34,184 bases of DNA from positions 1-34,184 of the forward strand of contig NZ_NFKR01000028.1 in NCBI RefSeq assembly GCF_002160495.1. The letters are read 5' to 3'. Positions 26,324 through 34,075 of this stretch are shown piece after piece. Each line of letters starts with the position of its first letter. Within the stretch, counting starts at the first letter, position 1. The position numbers and the translations under genes are program-made. Under the pieces are notes generated by a model. It ran no database searches. It was not told the DNA's origin and saw nothing but the letters and a program-made list of their open reading frames with translations. Origin of the DNA: Erysipelatoclostridium sp. An173. GTDB taxonomy: Bacteria > Bacillota_I > Bacilli_A > Erysipelotrichales > Coprobacillaceae.

Positions 26324-27904
26324 ATGCGACATAGTAAGGTTGAAATTGTTGAAAATATAAATGTTGGCGATCGAAAAATACTGAAATATATTTCTATAAT
26401 AGGTGCTATTTTAGTTATTTTATTATTTTATTTTAACCAACATAATATTTTAGTAGACAAGGTAAACTCTATTAAAAATGTTCATAGCATTATTTATGGG
26501 TTATTTGCAGTAATTGCAATTATATTGATCATATCAATTTTAAAAAATAATTATAAAATAGAACGCTTATTTTTATTGATAATTATTCCAATTGGTTTAA
26601 TTTATACGCTATTAATTCCACCAGGTATTGTCCCAGATGAATGGACACATATGCATAATACATTGACTTTATCTAGTCAACTAATGCAAAAAGAAAGTGA
26701 CGATAAAATTATGATGCGAAGCGATGAGTTGGAACTATATTCAAAGCAAGCAACAGCCCCTAACAATGATTATTATGATTATGTTTATAACAATATTTTT
26801 AGTTTAAGTGATAATAATTATGTAGTAACAGATAGTGGAGCAATCAGTTTAGAACAACTTTTTTCTTATTTTCCAGCCGTGTTAGGTGTGACAATGGGAA
26901 GGATATTACATTTAGGTGCTGTTACAACAATCTATTTAGGGAGATTATTTAATTTTCTTTTTTATACTGTACTGGGATTTTTAGCGTTAAAAAGAATGCC
27001 CTTTGGAAAGTTGTTATTGTTTGCAGTTATAATGTTACCAATGGCCTGTCAGCAAATGTTTTCACTATCATATGATGCAGTGATAAATGCAGCTTCTTTT
27101 TTCTGTATAGCTTATGGTATGTCATTTGTTTATCAATCGGATAAAGTTGAGAAAAAGGATATTGTATTATATGCTTTGGCAGGATTACTCCTTCTAACTA
27201 TTAAAGGATCAGCGTATGCTTTTATATTAGTTATTCCAATATTAGCTAAATATTTTAATCCTAACGGTTATGAGATTGCTAAAAGAACGAAGATAATAAT
27301 TTTTATAATTGTGATTACGTGTATTGTATTATTGAATTTTAGATCATTTATTAGTACTGGTACTACTTCTTCATTAGGAACGGTTTCTGGTGAAAATTTA
27401 GTTCCTTGGTCAGGAACTCCTTCATATACATTATCGTCATTGTTGACGGATATACCGGGAACGATAATGTTATTTATTAATACGTTTATTGAAAAAGGAG
27501 TTTGGTATATAAATACTGCTATCGGGAGTGAGCTAGGATGGCTAAATATATTAATGCCAACGTGGACAATTAATGTTTGGATTGGATTATTAATTATTAG
27601 TTCTTTTAGTGAAAAATCAAACAACGAAGTTTTTACTTATGAACATAAATTACTATATTTTTTAATTGCAGCAGCAGTTATATTAGTTGTTATGTTGGCG
27701 ATGGCATTAGCTTGGACACCAGCTGGATATCAGTGGATAGAAGGAGTTCAAGGTAGATATTATATCCCAATAATTTATTTATTATTGATTTGGTTACAAA
27801 ATACTAAAATTTATTTACATGATAAAATAGTAAAAATTGTCACAATAATTATTCCAATTATGGCAATGATTTCTATTTATAATTTAATACCATTAGTTTT
27901 ATAA
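26324..27904 (+). CDS. DUF2142 multi-pass membrane protein, second copy
   Basis: A 526-residue protein with about 12 spans. It shares the acidic outer-loop motif P104-D-E-W-T-H109 and the late QGRYYIPIIYLLL segment with the DUF2142 protein at 12946, but lacks that protein's N-terminal beta-rich domain. By analogy to GT-C enzymes it may transfer a sugar from a polyprenyl carrier outside the membrane. Start ATG follows AAAGGAG with seven bases spacing. It stands alone between two intrinsic terminators, so its level would depend on read-through of the upstream hairpin or on a promoter inside the upstream gap that I cannot identify. Confidence 0.84.
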   Translation: MRHSKVEIVENINVGDRKILKYISIIGAILVILLFYFNQHNILVDKVNSIKNVHSIIYGLFAVIAIILIISILKNNYKIERLFLLIIIPIGLIYTLLIPPGIVPDEWTHMHNTLTLSSQLMQKESDDKIMMRSDELELYSKQATAPNNDYYDYVYNNIFSLSDNNYVVTDSGAISLEQLFSYFPAVLGVTMGRILHLGAVTTIYLGRLFNFLFYTVLGFLALKRMPFGKLLLFAVIMLPMACQQMFSLSYDAVINAASFFCIAYGMSFVYQSDKVEKKDIVLYALAGLLLLTIKGSAYAFILVIPILAKYFNPNGYEIAKRTKIIIFIIVITCIVLLNFRSFISTGTTSSLGTVSGENLVPWSGTPSYTLSSLLTDIPGTIMLFINTFIEKGVWYINTAIGSELGWLNILMPTWTINVWIGLLIISSFSEKSNNEVFTYEHKLLYFLIAAAVILVVMLAMALAWTPAGYQWIEGVQGRYYIPIIYLLLIWLQNTKIYLHDKIVKIVTIIIPIMAMISIYNLIPLVL

Positions 27905-27941
27905 GAATGAAATAGTCTTGATTATTTCATTCTTTTCTTTT
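27903..27941 (+). terminator. Terminator after the second DUF2142 gene
   Basis: AAGAATGAAATA (27903-27914) pairs with TATTTCATTCTT (27923-27934), followed by a TTCTTTT run. It overlaps the stop codon of the gene. Confidence 0.8.
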
Positions 27942-27942
27942 G

Positions 27943-27971
27943 TTTAATATTTGTTAATTATATGGTAGAAT
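27943..27971 (+). promoter_or_regulatory. Candidate promoter of unit D
   Basis: A weak -35 (TTTAAT, 27943-27948), 17 bases, and TAGAAT (27966-27971) preceded by the extended -10 TGG. It lies directly after the previous terminator and about 30 bases before the next gene. Confidence 0.5.
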
Positions 27972-27998
27972 AGTAAGGAATTTGGATTAAGAGGAATA

Positions 27999-29498
27999 AT
28001 GATGATAGAGAAATTAAAAAAATTAGAAAAAAAATACATTATAGGAACAATATTGGTTTTTATTAGTGTGTTAATAATAACTTCTGTTATTTGGGGAAAT
28101 CGAACATTTTCTGTGAAAACATTAAATCAGATTATTTTCCATTTAAAAGTGTCAATGGATGGTACTGATAGTGGAGTATATCTTGATTGGTTTTTATTTT
28201 CAGTACCGATTAGTTTATTAATAGTAGTTATTTTTAATTTAGTACTTTTTGGTATTCAAAAAATATTAAAGCGAAATAATAAAAATATCAGTAATTTTAT
28301 AAAAAGAAATTTTGTTAAGTGGGGTATCTGTTGTCTTGTTTGTTCTTTGATTTTTACAGTTTATAACTATAATATCTATGGATATATAAGTAACTCATTA
28401 AAAAAAACAGATTTATATGAAAATTATTATGTTGATCCAAGCAGTGCTAATATCAGTTTTGATGGTAAAAAAAGAAACTTAATTCATTTATATTTAGAAT
28501 CAGTTGAAAATACATATGCCGATAGTGCTAATGGTGGCGGTCAAGATATCAACTATATCCCGGAATTAAGCAATTTAGCTAAGGAAAATATTAATTTTTC
28601 AAATAATGATAGTATTGGTGGAAGCCTAACTATCGATGGAACACAATGGACAATTGCTTCACAGGTTTCTCAAGATATGGGAATTCCTTTATCATTGCCT
28701 ATTACAAGTAGTAAATATGATACTTCTACTGCATTTTTACCAGGAGGATATTCATTAGGAGAAGTATTAGAAGATAATGGATATGTTAATGAGTTTATTT
28801 GTGGTTCTGATGCTGATTTTGGAGGTACCTCTAATTTTTATAAACAGCATGGTAATTATATAATTCGTGATTATAAAAGTTTTGTTGAAAGCGGAGAGAT
28901 TCCAAAAGACTATTTTGTATTTTGGGGAATTGAAGATGCAAAATTATTTGAGTTTGCTAAAAAAGATATAACCAATTTAGCTAATGGAAGTCAGCCGTTT
29001 AATATTTCTATTACCACAATTGACACTCATACTCCTGATGGTTATTTATGTAGTCAATGTCAAAAGAATCATAAAAATCAATACGCTAATGTAATTGAAT
29101 GTCAATCACGGCAAGTTAATAATTTCATTAACTGGTGTAAACAACAACCATGGTATGATAATACGACAATTGTAATTACTGGAGATCATAAAAGTATGTC
29201 AGAAAAATTTTTTGATAATATTGATAGTAACTATGTAAGAACACCATATAACTGTATTATCAATAGCGCAGTAGAAGCAAAAAATAATAAAAATAGATCA
29301 TTTAGTACAATGGATATGTATCCAACAATTTTAGCGGCAATGGGTGCTAAAATTGAAGGAGATCGTTTAGGATTAGGAACAAATTTGTTTTCAGATAAAC
29401 AAACGCTTATGGAAGAGTTAGGATTTAAAACATTAGATAACGAATTACAAAAAACATCTAATTATTATAATCAAAAAATACTTGAAGAGAAGGACTAG
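27999..29498 (+). CDS. MdoB/LtaS-like phosphoglycerol transferase
   Basis: Membrane-anchored enzyme of the sulfatase/alkaline phosphatase fold, likely to move glycerol phosphate from phosphatidylglycerol onto the glycan outside the cell. Three N-terminal spans (about 14-33, 63-87 and 106-124) precede the catalytic domain. Landmarks are E167 in LYLESVEN (metal), T215 in the DGTQWTIAS segment (expected nucleophile), D342-T-H344-TPDGY, and T394-GDH397. The DTHxPDGY and GTQ-TIAS pattern is nearer to MdoB/OpgB than to true LtaS. GacH, which adds glycerol phosphate to the group A streptococcal carbohydrate, is a known precedent. The AGAGGA site favours either this ATG or the one at 28002; the choice changes one residue. 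It is the first gene of unit D. Confidence 0.88.
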   Translation: MMIEKLKKLEKKYIIGTILVFISVLIITSVIWGNRTFSVKTLNQIIFHLKVSMDGTDSGVYLDWFLFSVPISLLIVVIFNLVLFGIQKILKRNNKNISNFIKRNFVKWGICCLVCSLIFTVYNYNIYGYISNSLKKTDLYENYYVDPSSANISFDGKKRNLIHLYLESVENTYADSANGGGQDINYIPELSNLAKENINFSNNDSIGGSLTIDGTQWTIASQVSQDMGIPLSLPITSSKYDTSTAFLPGGYSLGEVLEDNGYVNEFICGSDADFGGTSNFYKQHGNYIIRDYKSFVESGEIPKDYFVFWGIEDAKLFEFAKKDITNLANGSQPFNISITTIDTHTPDGYLCSQCQKNHKNQYANVIECQSRQVNNFINWCKQQPWYDNTTIVITGDHKSMSEKFFDNIDSNYVRTPYNCIINSAVEAKNNKNRSFSTMDMYPTILAAMGAKIEGDRLGLGTNLFSDKQTLMEELGFKTLDNELQKTSNYYNQKILEEKD

Positions 29499-29512
29499 GT
29501 TAGGAGGTAAAA

Positions 29513-31978
29513 ATGAAAACAGGAATAGTTGTCTTGAATTATAATGACGCTAAAGAGACGGTAGATTTTGTTAATCAGATAAAAAATTTCAAAATAATTG
29601 ATGAGATATGCGTTGTTGATAATGGATCAAACGATAATTCATTAGAATTATTACAAACTTTATCAGATGTTAAATTAATACCCCTAACAGAAAATCGAGG
29701 GTATGCTGCAGGAAATAATGCAGGGTTAAAGTATTTATATGAACAAGAATTTGATAATTATATTATTGCTAATCCCGATATTATAGTTGATCAACATAAT
29801 TTGTTGGATTTTATCGCACATATGAATTCTGAAAATAATTATCAAATTTTTGGACCTACAATTGAAGAACATGGAACAATTAATCGTGGTTGGAAAGAAA
29901 GAACGATTAAATATGATATCCATGATAACTATCCAATAATTAATCGATTGTTTAAAAAAAGTAATAAATATTCAAAATTTCATTACCATGGACCAGTTAG
30001 TCCGGTTGATTGTATTTCTGGGTGCTTTTTTGGTATGAAAAAAGAAGTTATTGATAAGATTGGCTTTTTAGATGAAGGAACATTTCTTTTCTATGAAGAA
30101 GATATTTTATGCACTAAAGCTAGACAAGCAGGTTTGCATGTATGTGTTTTAAACAATGTTAATGTTATTCATAATCATTCAGTAACAATTAATAAAAATA
30201 TTAATCATTATCGTAAATTAAGAATTTTAAAAGAGTCGCAATTACATTATCATTTAACATGTTTTGATCATAAAGAAAAACATATTAAACGCTTAAAACG
30301 TACAGCATTATGGGCATGTAAGTTTGCATATTTAAGAACTAATAAAAAAATTGTAAACACTAATAATAATCGTAAAAAGAAAAAAGTAACAATATTATCA
30401 TTGCATCTTCGTGTTGGTGGGATTGAAAAAGCTATTTGCTCTTTAGCTAATATGTTAGTTGATGATTTTGATGTTGAAATTGTAAATGTATATAAGTTGT
30501 GTGAGCCATCATTTTATATTGATCCTAGAGTAAAAGTTACTTACTTATCGACAAATCTTAAACCTAATAAAGAAGAGTTTAAATTTGCATTAAAAAATAA
30601 AAAAATATTTAGTATTTTTACTGAAGGAATAAAAGCAGTTAGGGTATTAATAAAAAAGCATCAATTAATAAAACTATGTGCTAAAGATAACGATGGTGAT
30701 ATTATTGTCTCTTCAACACTAGCTTTTGATAAATTATTTGCTAAGTATCAAAAAAATAAACTATTAATTGCTTGGGAACATTGTCATCCAGAATGTGCAA
30801 AGAATTATCCAAAAAAAGTATATCGGGCAGTAAAAAAATTCGACTTATTTATACCAGCTTCAAAATCAATATATGAATTTTATAAAGAATATTTAACAGG
30901 ACCACAATGTTTATATTTACCATTATGTATTGATAGTATGCCTGAACAAAAAGCAAATCTTAATACAAAACAAATTACTGTAATGGGAAGATTATCAAAA
31001 GAAAAAGCATATGATGATATGTTAAAGGTATTTAAAAAAGTTTTAAAACAAGAGCCAAAAGCCAAGTTAAAAATATTAGGTGATGGTGAGGAAAGAGCAA
31101 ATTTAAGTTTATTAGCTGATCAATTAGAAGTTAGTAAATCAGTAGATTTCCATGGTAATACAGTGGGTAAAGAAAAAGAACAGATTTTATTAGACACATC
31201 AGTTTTTGTTACAACATCACACTATGAAAGTTTTGGCTTAGTTTTATTAGAAGCGATGAGTTATGGAATACCATGTATTTCATTTGATAGTGCCAAAGGA
31301 TCATTAGATATTATTGATGATGGAAAAGATGGCTATATTATAAAAAATCGCGATTTAGATAAAATGGCTGATAAAATTGTAGAAATCTTGAATACTCCAC
31401 AAGATGAATTATCTAAAAATGCTATTGCTAAAGCTCAAATGTATTCATATCAAAATGTAAAAAAACAATGGTTAGATGCTTTTAAAAATTTTAATATACA
31501 TGATCTAAAAACACGAGTAATTTTTACATCATCGGCTGGTGGACATTATAGTGAGTTATGCGAGTTAAAGGAATTAATGGAGCGTTATAATTCATTTTTA
31601 ATTACCGAAGATCACGAAATGATGCAAGAGTATAAAAAAGTAAATAAATCAAGAAGCTGGTATATGCCGGCTGGAACTAAAGAACATTTATTTAAGTTTC
31701 TATGCAATTTTCCAGTCAATATTTTTAAAAGCTTTAAAGCATTTTTAAAAGTACGACCTGATGTTGTTATTGCAACTGGAGCTCATACAACAGTACCAAT
31801 TTGCTACATAGCTAAGTTATTTGGCAAAAAAGTTATTTTTATAGAAACGTTTGCAAATATTACTACTAAAACATTGTCTGGTAAATTAGTATACCCAATT
31901 GCTGACTTATTTTTAGTACAATGGGAAGATATGCTTAAATTATATCCTAAAGCAAAATATCGAGGAGGACTAAAATAA
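29513..31978 (+). CDS. Three-module glycosyltransferase: GT2 + GT4 + Alg14-like
   Basis: An 821-residue cytoplasmic protein with three glycosyltransferase-related modules in one continuous frame. Residues 1-265 are a GT2 domain of the rhamnosyltransferase branch (GIVVLNYND, VDNGS, NRGYAAGNNAG, N87-P-D89, FFGMKK, FFYEED-like FLFYEED). A basic linker (about 266-290) leads to a GT4, GT-B fold domain (about 291-660) with LHLRVGGIEKA, VMGRLSKEKAYD, LKILGDGEE and the E572-x7-E580 motif. Residues 667-821 match the Alg14/EpsE/PssD family, with SSAGGH678 and the ATGAHTTVPICYIAK and FIETFANI segments. The next gene, overlapping by one base, is the Alg13-like partner that normally supplies the donor site. 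The modules are usually separate genes; no frameshift or stop is seen at the junctions. The fusion could channel a growing chain through three additions. Confidence 0.9.
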   Translation: MKTGIVVLNYNDAKETVDFVNQIKNFKIIDEICVVDNGSNDNSLELLQTLSDVKLIPLTENRGYAAGNNAGLKYLYEQEFDNYIIANPDIIVDQHNLLDFIAHMNSENNYQIFGPTIEEHGTINRGWKERTIKYDIHDNYPIINRLFKKSNKYSKFHYHGPVSPVDCISGCFFGMKKEVIDKIGFLDEGTFLFYEEDILCTKARQAGLHVCVLNNVNVIHNHSVTINKNINHYRKLRILKESQLHYHLTCFDHKEKHIKRLKRTALWACKFAYLRTNKKIVNTNNNRKKKKVTILSLHLRVGGIEKAICSLANMLVDDFDVEIVNVYKLCEPSFYIDPRVKVTYLSTNLKPNKEEFKFALKNKKIFSIFTEGIKAVRVLIKKHQLIKLCAKDNDGDIIVSSTLAFDKLFAKYQKNKLLIAWEHCHPECAKNYPKKVYRAVKKFDLFIPASKSIYEFYKEYLTGPQCLYLPLCIDSMPEQKANLNTKQITVMGRLSKEKAYDDMLKVFKKVLKQEPKAKLKILGDGEERANLSLLADQLEVSKSVDFHGNTVGKEKEQILLDTSVFVTTSHYESFGLVLLEAMSYGIPCISFDSAKGSLDIIDDGKDGYIIKNRDLDKMADKIVEILNTPQDELSKNAIAKAQMYSYQNVKKQWLDAFKNFNIHDLKTRVIFTSSAGGHYSELCELKELMERYNSFLITEDHEMMQEYKKVNKSRSWYMPAGTKEHLFKFLCNFPVNIFKSFKAFLKVRPDVVIATGAHTTVPICYIAKLFGKKVIFIETFANITTKTLSGKLVYPIADLFLVQWEDMLKLYPKAKYRGGLK

Positions 31979-32454
31979 TGAGAATTTTTGTTATGTTTGG
32001 AACTCAAGATAAGCGATTTGATCGTTTATTAAATGCAATTTTAGATTCAAAATTTGTAAATGAAAATGACGTTTATGTTCAGTTAGGATATACAAAAGGA
32101 ACTTATGATAAAATTCATTGTCAAGAATATTACAGCGAAGAAGAATTATTGCATCAAATCGAAATCGCTGATTTGATAATTACACATGCTGGTGTTGCCG
32201 CTATTGTTTCAGCACTAAAGTTAAAAAAGAGAACAATAGTAGTACCGCGTTTGGGAAAGTATAAAGAGCAAAATAATGATCATCAAGTTCAGATCATGGA
32301 AAGATTTGTCAAAAAAGATTATATTATCCCATGTACTGATTTATCTAAACTTGATGAGTTAGTGGAAAATGCTCATAATTTTGAACCCAAAGATTATAAA
32401 AGTGAAAAGCAAGGAATTATTGATGAAATAACTAATTTTATCAATAATTTATAG
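31978..32454 (+). CDS. Alg13-like glycosyltransferase subunit (EpsF/PssE/Cps14G type)
   Basis: A 158-residue protein matching the C-terminal half of GT28-type enzymes. It has MFGTQDKRFDRLL at the start, YVQLGYTKG, the nucleotide-sugar-binding THAGVAAIVSALKLKK and the VPRLGKYKEQNNDHQ loop. Alg13-type subunits bind the UDP-sugar and act only with a membrane-bound Alg14 partner; here that partner is fused to the end of the preceding protein. TAATG overlap (stop and start share one base) couples their translation, consistent with a 1:1 complex. Bacterial pairs of this kind often add glucose or galactose; which one is not decidable here. Confidence 0.9.
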   Translation: MRIFVMFGTQDKRFDRLLNAILDSKFVNENDVYVQLGYTKGTYDKIHCQEYYSEEELLHQIEIADLIITHAGVAAIVSALKLKKRTIVVPRLGKYKEQNNDHQVQIMERFVKKDYIIPCTDLSKLDELVENAHNFEPKDYKSEKQGIIDEITNFINNL

Positions 32455-32462
32455 GAGGTATT

Positions 32463-33245
32463 ATGCATACATATGTTGTTTTAGCATATAAAGAGTCTTC
32501 ATATTTAGAAGAATGTATTAAATCAGTTTTAAATCAAAAATATCCTAGTAAAGTAGTTATCGCTACTTCAACTCCTAATGACTATATTCAAAATATGGCT
32601 GATAAATACTCATTAGAAGTAATGATAAATCCTAATCCAGGTAAAGGAATTGGGTATGATTTTGATTTTGCAGTATCTTGTGGAAAAACAAAATTGACTA
32701 CTATTGCTCATCAAGATGATATCTATGATTATGATTATTCAGATAAAATCGTTAAAGCATATCAAAAATATCCGGATTCATTAATTGTATTTAGTGATTA
32801 TTATGAAATAAGAGATACAGGTAAAGTGCATAGTAATACTAATTTAAAAATAAAGCGAATATTATTGTTACCGATGAGAATAAAAAGTCTTGCTAAAACA
32901 AAGTTTGGGAAACGCTTATCATTACGATTTGGTAATGCTATTAGTTGTCCAGCCGTAACTTTTGTAAAAGACAATATTAAAACTGATGATATTTTTAAAT
33001 GTGATTTTGTTTGTGATGTAGACTGGTATGCTTGGGAAAAATTATCTTTAAAAAAAGGACGGTTTACTTTTGTAAAAGATTTGTTAATGGGACATCGTGT
33101 TCATGAAGAATCAACCACAACTGAAATCATTAATGAACGTGTAAGAACTAAAGAAGATTTTGTAATGTTTCAAAAATTTTGGCCAAAATCAATTTCAAAA
33201 TTTATCAATAAATTTTATGTTAAAGCTGAAGATAGTAATAATTAA
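32463..33245 (+). CDS. GT2 glycosyltransferase, short form
   Basis: A 260-residue GT2 with THIS order of features: TYVVLAYKESSYLEECIKSVL at the start, a shortened Rossmann region, H83-Q-D86-D-type metal motif (residues 83-86), FSDYYEI, and CDVDWYAW, the acidic catalytic region. It lacks the usual DGSTD segment, having ATSTPNDY in its place, as in GT2 enzymes of several lactic and gut Gram-positive capsule loci. It lies eight bases after the Alg13-like gene behind AGGAGGT and closes unit D; I see no terminator after it. Donor unknown. Confidence 0.82.
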   Translation: MHTYVVLAYKESSYLEECIKSVLNQKYPSKVVIATSTPNDYIQNMADKYSLEVMINPNPGKGIGYDFDFAVSCGKTKLTTIAHQDDIYDYDYSDKIVKAYQKYPDSLIVFSDYYEIRDTGKVHSNTNLKIKRILLLPMRIKSLAKTKFGKRLSLRFGNAISCPAVTFVKDNIKTDDIFKCDFVCDVDWYAWEKLSLKKGRFTFVKDLLMGHRVHEESTTTEIINERVRTKEDFVMFQKFWPKSISKFINKFYVKAEDSNN

Positions 33246-33266
33246 GTACAAATTTCAGTAAAAATG

Positions 33267-33295
33267 TAGATAAAATCCTAAAAATTAATTATAAT
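33267..33295 (+). promoter_or_regulatory. Candidate promoter of the lipoprotein gene
   Basis: TAGATA (33267-33272), 17 bases, TATAAT (33290-33295), about 33 bases before the ATG. The same -35 variant form (TAGAxA) precedes unit A at 2313. Confidence 0.55.
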
Positions 33296-33328
33296 GTTTT
33301 TTGGATAACAAAAAAAAGGAGAAATACT

Positions 33329-34030
33329 ATGTTAAAAAAATTATTAACAATAGGGTTATCATTAATGATGGTAATTACTCTTACAGCATGTGGTGGTGAT
33401 GATTCAAATAGTGGTAGTTCATCATCTGGTGGATCAGATAATAATACTACTGAAGAAAGACCATTTACTGAATCAAAAGGATTAATTAAGTATTTTACTA
33501 TTGAAGGAGAAAATGTTTGTTTACCAGAAACAGTTGGTGAATATGTTAGATATTTAGAAAAAATTGGTACGAAAGTAGAACTTGGTGATACAGGAAATAC
33601 AGTAGATGAAGCTGGTGAATTAGATGCAGGTGGAGTATCATCAATGGTAGCGTTTTTGAAGGTTTATATCGACGGTGCTAGTGATGAATGGCAATGGTTT
33701 GGTATTCGTTATGAAAATGATACTGACGAAAGTTTACCAATTGCAGATTGTAAAGTTACTCAAATTACTTTAGATTATGATACAATTACTGAAGAAACTA
33801 ATCATCATTGCTTAGATTCATTTGTATTTATTACACAAGATGATCAAGAAATCGCTATGGATGGAGATACTACTAGTTCAGATTTATTAGATTATATCGG
33901 TGACCCTTATCAAAATACTGATGGTCATTGGCATTATTCAGATGATCAAGGATATGAATACGAAATGGTTACAGAAAATAAAAAAGGAATTTTAACAAGA
34001 GTAGTAATTACTTATCCTGAAAGCAATTAA
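33329..34030 (+). CDS. Lipoprotein of unknown function
   Basis: A 233-residue exported lipoprotein. The signal peptide KK-LLTIGLSLMMVITLTA ends in a lipobox LTAC with the modified Cys at residue 21, followed by a Gly/Ser/Asn/Asp-rich linker (about 22-45). The mature domain (about 46-233) is acidic, rich in Asp, Glu and Tyr, and has WQWFGIRYEN and HWHYSDDQGYEYEMV segments. It has no motif I can tie to an enzyme. The late IGDPYQNTDGHWHYSDD piece resembles the repeat-like ends of small secreted Gram-positive lipoproteins. It has its own promoter and terminator, so it may not belong to the polysaccharide system. Confidence 0.85.
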   Translation: MLKKLLTIGLSLMMVITLTACGGDDSNSGSSSSGGSDNNTTEERPFTESKGLIKYFTIEGENVCLPETVGEYVRYLEKIGTKVELGDTGNTVDEAGELDAGGVSSMVAFLKVYIDGASDEWQWFGIRYENDTDESLPIADCKVTQITLDYDTITEETNHHCLDSFVFITQDDQEIAMDGDTTSSDLLDYIGDPYQNTDGHWHYSDDQGYEYEMVTENKKGILTRVVITYPESN

Positions 34031-34040
34031 TTTTAGAAAT

Positions 34041-34074
34041 AAAGAGATATCAAAATGAAATGATATCTCTTTTT
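34041..34074 (+). terminator. Terminator after the lipoprotein gene
   Basis: AAAGAGATATCA (34041-34052) pairs perfectly with TGATATCTCTTT (34061-34072), loop AAATGAAA, with the T-run ending at 34074. The loop is the same eight bases as in the hairpin at 1710-1717. Confidence 0.85.
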
Positions 34075-34075
34075 A

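Noticed and set aside
27268-27624. Minus-strand open frame of 118 codons
   Set aside because: Antisense to the second DUF2142 gene; no supporting signal.
27999-29498. Calling this gene lipoteichoic acid synthase (ltaS)
   Set aside because: Only three N-terminal spans are visible and the DTHxPDGY and GTQ motifs are closer to MdoB/OpgB.
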